Both the position numbers and the translations under genes were made by a program. Below, piece after piece: positions 36,352 to 45,021 of a stretch of DNA of 64,000 nucleotides. The stretch spans positions 28,016-92,015 of the forward strand of contig JAEWMQ010000114.1 in the NCBI GenBank assembly GCA_023393125.1, in the 5' to 3' direction. The notes beneath the pieces are model-generated. The model saw only the letters and a list, made by a program, of their open reading frames with translations, was not told where the DNA came from and made no database searches. How positions within the stretch are numbered: the stretch's first letter is position 1; every line of letters begins with the position of its first letter. The stretch comes from Bacillota bacterium (GTDB lineage Bacteria; Bacillota; Clostridia; Lachnospirales; Cellulosilyticaceae).

Positions 36352-37041
36352 TTATATTTCGCCTAAATAAAGCGGATTAAACTGCAAATAATCAGCAGAA
36401 ACAAGTTCATAGGCAATGCCATTGTAAGTGCCTATTAAACTTTGCTGCCATGAAAGTTCATCATGTAAGTGACCATAAATAACCTTTGTTACTGGATAAT
36501 CTGCTAATAGCTCTATTAAAGGAGATGTATATTCCTGCGCGTTAGTTGGTGGGTAATGAAGCATCACCCATATTTCACTTGCTTCCTTGGCTGCCTTAAG
36601 AGATAGCTCCAATCTCATTAATTCTCTTTCATATAACCTGGCATCTTCTTCTGTAAATAACGTAGGGTTAGGGCATGTCCATCCTCTTGTCCCACAAATA
36701 GCTATTCTATCTATAAAATACGACGTGTTTTGTAAAAAGACAATACTTTTATAACTATCATTTAATTTCTTGGGGCGATCCCACCAATAATCATGATTCC
36801 CTCTAATACAAATTTTCTTTCCTGGAAGTGCTTCTAACCAATCTAGATCTGCTTTTGCTTCTTCAAGGCGCATTGCCCAAGATAAATCACCGGGAATGAG
36901 AACCCAATCTTCCTCACTAATTTCTTTCTTCCAGTTCATTTCTATACGCTGGCTATGATCTTTCCATTTATCACCAAACACATTCATTGGCTTATCCATT
37001 TGAAATCCTAAGTGTAAATCTCCCAGGGCAAATATCTTCAT
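36352..37041 (-). CDS. Metallophosphoesterase
   Basis: 229-aa calcineurin-like phosphoesterase. Metal-binding motifs are GDLHLGF (about 7), GDLSWAM (about 51), GNHDYWWD (about 81) and GHLHDE near the C-terminus. This group is widespread in Clostridia and has no proven substrate. It lies 26 nt after the radical SAM gene, so co-transcription is likely. Confidence 0.9.
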   Translation of the reverse strand: MKIFALGDLHLGFQMDKPMNVFGDKWKDHSQRIEMNWKKEISEEDWVLIPGDLSWAMRLEEAKADLDWLEALPGKKICIRGNHDYWWDRPKKLNDSYKSIVFLQNTSYFIDRIAICGTRGWTCPNPTLFTEEDARLYERELMRLELSLKAAKEASEIWVMLHYPPTNAQEYTSPLIELLADYPVTKVIYGHLHDELSWQQSLIGTYNGIAYELVSADYLQFNPLYLGEI

Positions 37042-37067
37042 TTCTTTATCTCTATCTCCTTTAGTTA

Positions 37068-38015
37068 TTACGTATCAAACCGTTTAAGAGCTTTTCCGTT
37101 TAAATAGTTGCATAAATCACCTTGTTTATATCCTTGCTGGTTCATAGTTTCCACAATGTCATCATGTATTTTCCACCAACTGGTATTCCAATTAGCATAT
37201 AAAGTATGCTCCTCAGGTGCTCTTCCTATAATACGTTGTACTACTATATCCGGTGATAAATATCTTAGAAAGGTAATGACTCTCTCCTTGTAGCTTGCTA
37301 AATCTAAAAGTTCTAATTCACCTTTTTCATAAGCTTTCCCTAAAACCGTATTTTTTACAATATAAAGTGCATGTAATTTAACATAATCACTTTTTAAGGC
37401 ACTCATACACTTAGCCGTTTCAATAACATCTTCTATTGTATCCCATGGCAAATCTACAATAATATGAGTACATACACTAAAAGGATATGCCTTGATTTGC
37501 ATGATAGCATCTAGATATTCTGCTAAACTATGACCACGGTTAATCGTTTTTAAAGTATGGTAATTAACAGTCTGTAATCCTAATTCTATACACACCTCTT
37601 TTTTATAAGTTATTGACCACTCATGTAATGCATCTAAATAAGCTTTATTAATACAATCAGGTCTTGTGGATACTGAAATCCCCACACTATCTGGATGATT
37701 CAATTCTCCTAAAACTTTTTTAAAAGTTTCAAGTGGCATATACGTATTACTGTAGTTTTGTAAATAAGGAATAAAATACGTTGCTTTATATTTACTTTTA
37801 ATTTTTTCAATATTTTTTTCTAACTGTTCTTTGATACTTTCATGGTTGCTACGCATTTCATATCCTGCACCTACATCACCACAAAAAGTACATCCTCCAT
37901 ACGCTACTGCTCCATCACGATTAGGACAAGTAACTGGCAAATTAATAGGAATTTTATAAACTTTATCCCCATATTTTTCTTTTAAATAAGTCGAGTATTT
38001 ATAATAAACTTCCAA
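37068..38015 (-). CDS. TIGR01212 family radical SAM protein (YhcC-like)
   Basis: 315-aa radical SAM protein. The cluster motif is the longer form C-PNRDGAVAYGGC-TFC near residues 29-44, typical of the YhcC/TIGR01212 group. SVSTRPDCI and ELGLQT follow in the barrel. The function of the family is unknown. It begins one base after the M14 peptidase stop. Confidence 0.9.
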   Translation of the reverse strand: MEVYYKYSTYLKEKYGDKVYKIPINLPVTCPNRDGAVAYGGCTFCGDVGAGYEMRSNHESIKEQLEKNIEKIKSKYKATYFIPYLQNYSNTYMPLETFKKVLGELNHPDSVGISVSTRPDCINKAYLDALHEWSITYKKEVCIELGLQTVNYHTLKTINRGHSLAEYLDAIMQIKAYPFSVCTHIIVDLPWDTIEDVIETAKCMSALKSDYVKLHALYIVKNTVLGKAYEKGELELLDLASYKERVITFLRYLSPDIVVQRIIGRAPEEHTLYANWNTSWWKIHDDIVETMNQQGYKQGDLCNYLNGKALKRFDT

Positions 38016-38016
38016 A

Positions 38017-38934
38017 TTAAATAACTCCTTCTCTTATGTCCTTTTGCGCACATTTGATAATAGGCCATGTACGCCTTATAATGCTTTCTGATTGACTAGC
38101 TGAAATAGGATTTTCTCCTATCCCACATTCAATCGTAAAACCTGGTTTTTTATAAGTTGCTATAAACCAGTCTTTATACCCCCCTGAAGCGGCTGTAATA
38201 TCTGGTTCATCTAATAAATAGCCACTTACCTCGGAAAACATTATAGCATATTCCTTAGCTGTTGGCACCTCTACTCCTCCATAATTCCAATAGATCACTT
38301 CACCTTGCGTATGATAGGCTATTACCATATCATATAGGCGTGCTCTAGTAAGGATTGCTAATGCCTTACTTTCTGGTTCGCTTTCTGGATTTCCCCCAGC
38401 ATAATAGGCATAACTAGGTACTTTTTTTTCACTGATTTTTTTATAATTTGCAAAACCAGCATCATAATTACGATTTAAATCTACTCCTCTTATATTAGCT
38501 TTCCATCTTGAAAAATTATCAAATCCTTCATTCATGCTTAATAGTTTTTCTTGTTGCTTATAAGAAGCTATACTTGCTAAACCATATAAACAAAGTTCTA
38601 CACCATCAGGATTAACCATGGGAACAAAATCATAATTAATTTGTTCTAATTCTACTTCTCCTTCTTTTATCTCTTTACAAAGCATTTCTAACGATTTCAT
38701 AACAATATAACTTGTTAACCATTCATTAGCATGATGACTGGCATTGATATGTATTTTCCTTTTACCACTACCTAAATGAATCAAGTAAATAGGTCTTCCC
38801 ATAACACTATCTCCTATTATTTGAATCTCTAAAAAAGGATAATGTTGAGCAAGTGCCTTTATCTGATATGACATGGCCTGATGACTATATATTTGATTGT
38901 CTAAAAAAATAAGGCTATCAAAAATATGTTCCAT
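38017..38934 (-). CDS. M14 family zinc carboxypeptidase
   Basis: 305-aa metallocarboxypeptidase. The zinc ligands are H-x-x-E in ASHHANEW and the His in IAYHTQGEVIYW; the catalytic Glu is in FTIECGIG. The closest named relatives are gamma-D-glutamyl-diaminopimelate peptidases that cut peptidoglycan stem peptides. It lacks a signal peptide and LysM repeats, so it may act on recycled muropeptides inside the cell (inference). Confidence 0.9.
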   Translation of the reverse strand: MEHIFDSLIFLDNQIYSHQAMSYQIKALAQHYPFLEIQIIGDSVMGRPIYLIHLGSGKRKIHINASHHANEWLTSYIVMKSLEMLCKEIKEGEVELEQINYDFVPMVNPDGVELCLYGLASIASYKQQEKLLSMNEGFDNFSRWKANIRGVDLNRNYDAGFANYKKISEKKVPSYAYYAGGNPESEPESKALAILTRARLYDMVIAYHTQGEVIYWNYGGVEVPTAKEYAIMFSEVSGYLLDEPDITAASGGYKDWFIATYKKPGFTIECGIGENPISASQSESIIRRTWPIIKCAQKDIREGVI

Positions 38935-39125
38935 AACGTTTCCTCCTCGCTTTGTTTATTTTATTTATATGGTTCTTTAAATAATTTTATGTACACATAG
39001 TCTTTTAATTTGGGAATAATATCCATTTTTACTTTAAGATATAGTGAATAAATTTAGATAATATACACATAATACAAGTATCATCTTACTTTGCTATAAA
39101 ATATCAGAAAGGTGGTTACTTCATT

Positions 39126-39347
39126 ATGAGATCTAGAACTTGGGATTATATTGCTATTACACTTATTATCGTCGGTGCAATTAACTGGGGGCTTATTGGC
39201 TTTTTCCAATTCGACCTAGTAGCATTCATCTTTGGTGGTATGAGTTCATGGGTAAGTAGAGTCATTTATGCGGTAATTGGTATCGCAGGTCTTTACTGCC
39301 TTACACTTTATGGACGTGTTTACGATCAACCTTATTCCAATAACTAA
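39126..39347 (+). CDS. DUF378 small membrane protein
   Basis: 73-aa protein with two hydrophobic helices (about 8-35 and 43-62). The sequence NWGLIGFFQFDLVA after an opening with ITLIIVGAINW is diagnostic for DUF378. Function is unknown. AAAGGTGG precedes the ATG. It is a plus-strand gene alone in its transcript, with a -10-like TATAAA about 23 bases upstream of the start and a terminator directly after. Confidence 0.9.
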   Translation: MRSRTWDYIAITLIIVGAINWGLIGFFQFDLVAFIFGGMSSWVSRVIYAVIGIAGLYCLTLYGRVYDQPYSNN

Positions 39348-39358
39348 TATGTTTTACT

Positions 39359-39387
39359 AAAACCACTTTTCTAAAGTGGTTTTTTTA
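39359..39387 (+). terminator. Terminator after DUF378 gene
   Basis: AAAACCACTTT and AAAGTGGTTTT with a 3-nt loop, then a T run. Confidence 0.9.
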
Positions 39388-39528
39388 TTATCCAAGCTCT
39401 TTTATCACTTATGCTAACTTGAAATGATTCATTTCAAAAATTAGATTACTTTTTTCCTAAAAAAAGAGGTATTTTGGTAAAAAAATTGAATAAGTATAAT
39501 AATAAAAACTATATAAGAGGTGATGTGT

Positions 39529-39942
39529 ATGATCAAAATTATAACAGGTCAAACAGGTGAAGGTAAAACAAAGAGAATGATTGAAGCTGCCAATCAGGCT
39601 GTAACACACATTAAGGGTCATGCGGTTTATATTGATAGTACCAATACTCATCGTTATGCTTTGTCTCATCAAGTACGTCTCATCGAAGCCTCTACTTTTC
39701 CTTTAAAATCTCAAACAGACTTTTTTGGATTCTTATGTGGTATCTTATCTGCTAATCACGATATTGAAATGGTTTTTATTGATGAACTCGTCAAACTGAC
39801 ACATTGCTGCATTGATGATTTGACTCAGTTATTTGATCGTATTAGGGAACTTTCAGATAAATATCAAGTTGAATTCATTATTGGCACTTCCTGTTCTCAT
39901 AATGACCTTCCAGAACATCTTACACCTTATCTTATTGCATAG
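39529..39942 (+). CDS. Small P-loop ATPase of unknown function (PilT-mislabelled family)
   Basis: 137-aa protein with a Walker A motif right at the N-terminus (GQTGEGKT, residues 6-13) and a Walker B-like strand (MVFIDEL, about 85). A later IGTSCS may be a sensor segment. It is far too short for PilT or other known motors; similar Clostridia proteins are often labelled twitching motility ATPase without support. The ATG at 39529 follows AGAGGTG by six bases; earlier in-frame GTG and ATG codons overlap that site. It is monocistronic, between two terminators. No partner gene gives a function. Confidence 0.8.
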   Translation: MIKIITGQTGEGKTKRMIEAANQAVTHIKGHAVYIDSTNTHRYALSHQVRLIEASTFPLKSQTDFFGFLCGILSANHDIEMVFIDELVKLTHCCIDDLTQLFDRIRELSDKYQVEFIIGTSCSHNDLPEHLTPYLIA

Positions 39943-39954
39943 TTAAAATGAAAG

Positions 39955-40002
39955 GGCTATTGTGATGTATACTTTTAATCGTTCATCATAATAGCCTCTT
40001 TT
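39955..40002 (+). terminator. Terminator after the P-loop gene
   Basis: GGCTATTGTGATG pairs with CATCATAATAGCC (one mismatch) and is followed by a T run. It may also serve the convergent debranching enzyme gene. Confidence 0.8.
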
Positions 40003-41961
40003 TTATTCTATCTTTTCACTACACATTTCTTTAAGCAAGCAAATACTGTATGGTTTTACTTCATAAATTGATTCTTGCATCATTTCTTCTTTTATACTTT
40101 CTCCTATTTCCGGCTTTGATGTATCAATTATACGGCACCAATTCTTACTAGAAGGAGGTAATTCAAATTTGAGACTTTCATAGTGACTGTTTGCCATTAA
40201 AAACAGCCCTTGTTCACCTTTTATATGACAAGCAATACTCTTCGAATAGTATGACCAGTCCGGATGATTATACCGTATACCATGCCAGCTTATTTCATAA
40301 TTATTTTTATGAGCAGCTTTAAAATAGTCTAGACTTTTTCTCAGCGCTATTAATTTTTGTATAAATAAATAATGTGACTTAAAGGTTACGCCTCTTTCCC
40401 AGTCCATCCAAACAGAGGCATTGTTTTGACAAAAAGCATTATTATTGCCGTATTGTGTACGTCCTATCTCATCCCCCATTAAAATCATAGGTATACCTTG
40501 AGAAAAAATGAGTAAACACATTAAATTACGCATACCTCTTTTTCTTGTTTCTAAAAGATGAGCATCTTCCGATACACCTTCACTCCCCCAGTTGTAGCTA
40601 TAGTTAGCATTATTTCCATCTCTATTTTCCTCTCCATTTCCTTCATTATGTTTTTCATTGTAAGATAATACATCCCACATCGTAAAACCATCATGAGCCG
40701 TAATTAAATGAATCACATGAGAGATTCCTTTTGTTATATCTGTAAAATAAACTTCCTTTCCTAGAATACAGTCCGCAACAGCTTTTATTTTTCCTTGGTC
40801 TCCCTTTATAAACTGTCTCATGGTATCCCTAAAATAATCACTCCATTCCCTAAAGGGTCGGGGTACTCTTCCTACATCATAGCTACCTTTTGCATCCCAA
40901 CTTTCACTAATAAGCTTTACCTTCCCAAGTAGCGGATGTTCTGCAATTTCATTAAGTAAAGAGTTCTTTAACCATCTACCATTTTCATCTTGACCTAATA
41001 TAGAAGCTAGATCAAATCTAAAGCCATCTACTCCGACTTCTTCACTCCAATAAACCAAACTATCTATAATCATCCTTTTAACAATCGGATGATTTGTATT
41101 TAAAGTATTCCCGGTTCCTGAACAGTTTAAAAATTGACCTCTATCATTATATTTATAATAGATTTCTGGTGCTAGATATTTAAAATGAAAAGCATTTCCC
41201 TCTTCTCCCCCTTCACCTGTATGATTGTATACTACATCTAATACAATCTCTAACCCTTGCTCATGGGCTTTTTCCACCAACTCCCTAAACTCATCAATAG
41301 CCTTAGAACTTTCTTTGCTGACACTATAACGTTCGTCTATGGCAAAGAAACTTATGGGATTATACCCCCATACATCCTCTAATAATTCACCGGTTTGTGG
41401 ATCCTTATTTTTTAAAGCATGTGCATTCCATTTAAATACAGGTAAAAGTTCTAGAGTGGTGATTCCTAATTGTTTCAAGTATGGCAATTGGCATATTACT
41501 CCTGAGAAGGTTCCTCTTTTTTCTATTGGGATGGATTGATGATTCATCGTCAAATGACCTACATGCATTTCATAAATAATCGTTTCTTCCCATGGGATCT
41601 GCGGTTTAGGCCTATTATATTTTTTACTTTTCTTTATGATATTGCGCCATTCTCCCTGAAAAAATAGAGTTCCTTTAGCAAAAGGATCCATAATAGAAGG
41701 AGAATAGGAATAATCCTCGTAAATGATACGCCACACATAAGCCATATTTTCCACTAAACCTTCTATTTGTATACTAAAAATATTTTCTTTTTGATAAGTC
41801 TCTGCATCCATCACTACCTTAATAACAGGTAATTGACTTTGTGCTTCTTCATAAACTTCTAAAAGCATTTTTGAAGCTCTAGTGGTATAAATACCTAGCT
41901 GCGTCTTTTTTTCTGTAAAATGACATCCTACTATGGGTTGCCCTACAGACGAATAGTACAT
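40003..41961 (-). CDS. glgX: Glycogen debranching enzyme (GlgX/isoamylase type, GH13)
   Basis: 652-aa glycoside hydrolase cutting alpha-1,6 branches in glycogen or starch fragments. An N-terminal CBM48-like domain (about 8-95) is followed by a GH13 barrel: DVVYNHTGEG, the nucleophile in GFRFDLASILG, the acid Glu in LISESWDA and HDG in ITAHDGFTMWD. No signal peptide is present, so it acts on internal glycogen. AGGAGG precedes the ATG. No other glycogen gene is adjacent. Pullulanase-type specificity is an alternative. Confidence 0.9.
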   Translation of the reverse strand: MYYSSVGQPIVGCHFTEKKTQLGIYTTRASKMLLEVYEEAQSQLPVIKVVMDAETYQKENIFSIQIEGLVENMAYVWRIIYEDYSYSPSIMDPFAKGTLFFQGEWRNIIKKSKKYNRPKPQIPWEETIIYEMHVGHLTMNHQSIPIEKRGTFSGVICQLPYLKQLGITTLELLPVFKWNAHALKNKDPQTGELLEDVWGYNPISFFAIDERYSVSKESSKAIDEFRELVEKAHEQGLEIVLDVVYNHTGEGGEEGNAFHFKYLAPEIYYKYNDRGQFLNCSGTGNTLNTNHPIVKRMIIDSLVYWSEEVGVDGFRFDLASILGQDENGRWLKNSLLNEIAEHPLLGKVKLISESWDAKGSYDVGRVPRPFREWSDYFRDTMRQFIKGDQGKIKAVADCILGKEVYFTDITKGISHVIHLITAHDGFTMWDVLSYNEKHNEGNGEENRDGNNANYSYNWGSEGVSEDAHLLETRKRGMRNLMCLLIFSQGIPMILMGDEIGRTQYGNNNAFCQNNASVWMDWERGVTFKSHYLFIQKLIALRKSLDYFKAAHKNNYEISWHGIRYNHPDWSYYSKSIACHIKGEQGLFLMANSHYESLKFELPPSSKNWCRIIDTSKPEIGESIKEEMMQESIYEVKPYSICLLKEMCSEKIE

Positions 41962-42013
41962 ATACTTGACCTCCTATATATAACCAACTGCTACTTATCA
42001 TTATTCAATGCTA

Positions 42014-42042
42014 ATATTATAGTCTTAATATTAAAAATTGTA
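42014..42042 (-). promoter_or_regulatory. Putative promoter of the debranching enzyme gene
   Basis: On the minus strand TATACA, a 17-bp spacer and TATAAT, about 60 bases before the ATG. The -35 is only a 4/6 match. Confidence 0.5.
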
Positions 42043-42071
42043 TAGCTTCACTAAAACTTTTTTGTCTCCTC

Positions 42072-42100
42072 TTGAAAATCAAAAATGTCTATGTTAAGAT
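42072..42100 (+). promoter_or_regulatory. Promoter of T-box-tyrS
   Basis: TTGAAA (42072-42077), a 17-bp spacer and TAAGAT (42095-42100), placing the start site just before the T-box leader. Confidence 0.65.
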
Positions 42101-42106
42101 AATCAT

Positions 42107-42333
42107 TAATTACATAATCATAAAAACGATGATAAAGTCCCAGTAATAAAATAATAAGCAGGTTCAGCGAGTGTGTGGTTGGTGCGAACACATCCTAAAT
42201 TATTTTATGAATTACAGCTTTGGAGTTGAATTATTTCGGTTGTCGCCGTTATCGACTTGAGGCAAACTTAGTTTGTAAATTAAGGTGGTACCACGGGTTA
42301 TCTCGTCCTTATCGGATGAGATAACCCTTTTTT
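42107..42333 (+). promoter_or_regulatory. Tyrosine-specific T-box leader
   Basis: Leader RNA of about 225 nt that senses uncharged tRNA-Tyr. Stem I includes the AGCAGG...GGTTGGTGCGAAC region; the specifier is most likely TAC (42213-42215), a tyrosine codon. The T-box antiterminator sequence TGGTACCACGG is at 42286-42296, and its TGGT fits a tRNA ending in ACCA. A 14-bp terminator stem (42295-42308 with 42314-42327, one wobble) and six T follow. When uncharged tRNA binds, the antiterminator forms and tyrS is expressed. Confidence 0.93.
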
Positions 42334-42426
42334 GATGAGTAAATATCAATCCATTTAGCTTACTAATTAAGACTTTATGCATATGACTATTTTATGATTA
42401 TCATTTATCACATAGGAGGCAAAATA

Positions 42427-43650
42427 ATGAATGTATTAGACGTTTTAATGGAACGTGGATTTATTGAGCAAATGACTCACGAAAAGGAAATTAGAGAACT
42501 TTTAGAAAAGGAAAAAGTTACTTTTTATATAGGCTTTGACCCTACTGCTGATAGTCTTCATGTTGGGCATTTTGTGACAGTTATGGCTATGAGTCATATG
42601 CAAAAAGCGGGTCATAGACCTATTGTTCTTTTTGGTGGCGGTACTGCAATGGTTGGGGATCCTACCGGGAAAACAGATATGCGTAAAATGATGACAACAG
42701 AAATAATCGACCATAATGTTGCATGCTTTAAAAAACAAATGTCACATTTTATTTCTTTTGAAAATGACGCTGCCATTATGGTTGATAATGGAGATTGGTT
42801 ACGTAATCTTAACTACATTGACTTCTTAAGAGAGGTGGGTGTTCATTTCTCTGTTAATCGTATGCTTACTGCTGAATGTTTTAAACAACGTCTTGAAAAA
42901 GGATTATCTTTCCTTGAATTTAACTATATGCTTATGCAATCTTATGACTTTTTAGAACTATACCGTCGCTTTAATTGTAAGTTACAATTAGGTGGTAATG
43001 ATCAATGGTCTAACATATTAGGTGGTGTGGAATTAGTTAGAAGACTTCATGGTGATCAATCCTTTGGTATGACTTTCTCACTTTTAACTAATAGTGAAGG
43101 CAAAAAAATGGGTAAAACAGAAAAAGGTGCCGTTTGGTTAGATCCTGAAAAAACTTCTCCTTATGAATTCTATCAATACTGGAGAAACGTAGCTGATGCT
43201 GACGTTAAACGCTGTCTATCTCTTTTAACTTATGTTCCTATGGATGAGGTTAATAGCTTAACAGCTGTAGAAGGTTCTGCAATCAACAAAGCAAAAGAAC
43301 GTCTTGCTTTTGAAGTAACTAAAATTGTTCATGGTGAAGAAGAAGCGATCAAAGCCGACACAGCAGCAAAAGCTCTTTTCTTAGGTGGTGCTCATGGTGG
43401 CTCTATCCCAACTACAGAAATGTCTAGCGCTGACTTCGAAGCAGGCATAGATATTCTTTCTTTATTACAACAAACAAACCTTGTTCCTTCTCGTTCTGAA
43501 GGTCGTCGTTTAGTTACTCAAAATGGTATCAAATTAGATGGTGTGGCAATAACAGATCCTAATGGTCTTATCACTTTAGATTTGTTTAAAGATAATGAAT
43601 TAATGATTCAAAAAGGTAAAAAAGTATTCCATAAAGTTGTTTTAAAATAA
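42427..43650 (+). CDS. tyrS: Tyrosyl-tRNA synthetase
   Basis: Class I synthetase charging tRNA-Tyr, 407 aa. The HIGH motif appears as HVGH, with YIGFDPTADSLH before it; the KMSKS motif is KMGKT; an S4 RNA-binding domain closes the protein (about 345-407). The ATG at 42427 follows GGAGG; an upstream in-frame ATG at 42394 lacks a site. Expression is controlled by the tyrosine T-box. Confidence 0.97.
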   Translation: MNVLDVLMERGFIEQMTHEKEIRELLEKEKVTFYIGFDPTADSLHVGHFVTVMAMSHMQKAGHRPIVLFGGGTAMVGDPTGKTDMRKMMTTEIIDHNVACFKKQMSHFISFENDAAIMVDNGDWLRNLNYIDFLREVGVHFSVNRMLTAECFKQRLEKGLSFLEFNYMLMQSYDFLELYRRFNCKLQLGGNDQWSNILGGVELVRRLHGDQSFGMTFSLLTNSEGKKMGKTEKGAVWLDPEKTSPYEFYQYWRNVADADVKRCLSLLTYVPMDEVNSLTAVEGSAINKAKERLAFEVTKIVHGEEEAIKADTAAKALFLGGAHGGSIPTTEMSSADFEAGIDILSLLQQTNLVPSRSEGRRLVTQNGIKLDGVAITDPNGLITLDLFKDNELMIQKGKKVFHKVVLK

Positions 43651-43660
43651 TAACTTATTA

Positions 43661-43705
43661 AAAAGGCCCTTATTATTTCTTAATCATAATAAGGGCCCTT
43701 TTATT
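43661..43705 (+). terminator. Terminator after tyrS
   Basis: Perfect 12-bp stem of GGCCCTTATTAT and its complement (43665-43676 and 43686-43697), then a T-rich tail. Confidence 0.88.
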
Positions 43706-43742
43706 TTATATATCAATCTCATACAAAATATAGATGCGTTAA

Positions 43743-45002
43743 TTACTTTTTCTTTGCTTCTTTTTGGGTCTGAGAGGCTATCTCCTCTTCTAAAACCTCT
43801 TCTCCATCTGGAAATAATTCTGTTACATATCTGAGTAAAACTAATCTAATAAAAGCAGCTACTGGCACACCAATAAGCATGCCCAGTAGACCAAATAAAT
43901 TACCCCCAATTAAAATAGCTAATAATACAATAACGGGGTGAAGCTTAACACATTCTCCTACTATTTTGGGTACAATGAACCATCCATCTACTTGTTGAAT
44001 AATTAAAATAGCTATGGCTCCATAAACAGCTTTCATCGGATTAGGGTCTAGAATCCCAATAATAATGGCTAAAACAAAGCCTACAATAGGGCCAAAATAA
44101 GGAATCAAATTGAAAATACCGGCAATAATGCCAATGATAATAGCAAAGTCCAATTGGATCACTGTTAGTGCCAAGCTCGTTAATATAGCTACAATCATTG
44201 CATCAATAATTTGCCCTCTTATATATCCCGAAAAAACATAGTCAACATCATGGCAAAGTACCATGGTATGTCTATATACTTTAGGTTTTAACAGAGTATA
44301 ACTAGCCTTTTTAACGACAGCGATACAGCGCTGCTTGTCTTGAAGCAAATAAAATGCTATGACAAAAGCCAACAAAAGATTCATGGCATTTAATCCTATA
44401 GTTGTTAAAGAATTTAGAAGTTGACTAGATAATCTTATAACAAAATCATTAATGGCACTATAAACTTTCTGAACAATCCCCACTTGCCCTTTCAATATGC
44501 CTATTTCATTTGTAAAGCGGCTCACTCCCTCTAACATATTTTCAAAATAAGCTAAATAGCGATGAATACTTTCTTTGATGCCGAGTAAGGAAAAATTACC
44601 TGCTATTTCTTCTATATTCATCACTATAATTAAAATAAATAAACCTAGTACCATAACAACTGTTAAAAATGTAAAAAGCGTTGGCACAGTTCTCATATGC
44701 CAACGCTTTGGATGATTTAAATCATTTTCGGCTTGGTCTAACTTACTATGAAACAGCTTTTTTCTTTTAATTTTATGACATCTCATTTCATAAAACTCCA
44801 CAATCGGATCTAAAAGATAAGCTATAATAAAGCCTATAATAAGTGGCTTTAATAACCAATAAACAATTCCAACCACCTTACAAATAGCAGCCCATACCTC
44901 TTTAAAGTGAAGTACAGCCAATATACCAATGACAGTTACTAGACACGCTCCTACAGCATAGGCAGCTATTGTAAAATAGCGATTATTTTTTTCGATTTTC
45001 AT
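43743..45002 (-). CDS. AI-2E family transporter (PerM/YtvI-like)
   Basis: 419-aa membrane protein with about eight helices. The conserved part is the C-terminal half (LIPYFGPIVGFVLA, QQVDGWFIVPKIVGE and HPVIVLLAILIGG). The family includes exporters of autoinducer-2 and Na+/H+ antiporters, so the substrate is undefined. A charged tail of about 25 residues ends the protein. It is last in a run of minus-strand genes following pepD by 19 nt. Confidence 0.9.
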   Translation of the reverse strand: MKIEKNNRYFTIAAYAVGACLVTVIGILAVLHFKEVWAAICKVVGIVYWLLKPLIIGFIIAYLLDPIVEFYEMRCHKIKRKKLFHSKLDQAENDLNHPKRWHMRTVPTLFTFLTVVMVLGLFILIIVMNIEEIAGNFSLLGIKESIHRYLAYFENMLEGVSRFTNEIGILKGQVGIVQKVYSAINDFVIRLSSQLLNSLTTIGLNAMNLLLAFVIAFYLLQDKQRCIAVVKKASYTLLKPKVYRHTMVLCHDVDYVFSGYIRGQIIDAMIVAILTSLALTVIQLDFAIIIGIIAGIFNLIPYFGPIVGFVLAIIIGILDPNPMKAVYGAIAILIIQQVDGWFIVPKIVGECVKLHPVIVLLAILIGGNLFGLLGMLIGVPVAAFIRLVLLRYVTELFPDGEEVLEEEIASQTQKEAKKK

Positions 45003-45021
45003 AGTAAGTAGCCTCCCGTAT

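Noticed and set aside
38989..39030. A 21-codon minus-strand frame (MDIIPKLKDYVY...) before the M14 peptidase gene
   Set aside because: It has no convincing ribosome site and no recognisable relatives; AT-rich chance frame is more likely.
39529..39942. Type IV pilus motor PilT
   Set aside because: 137 residues with only Walker motifs cannot hold the PilT N-domain, Asp and His boxes; no pilus genes are near.
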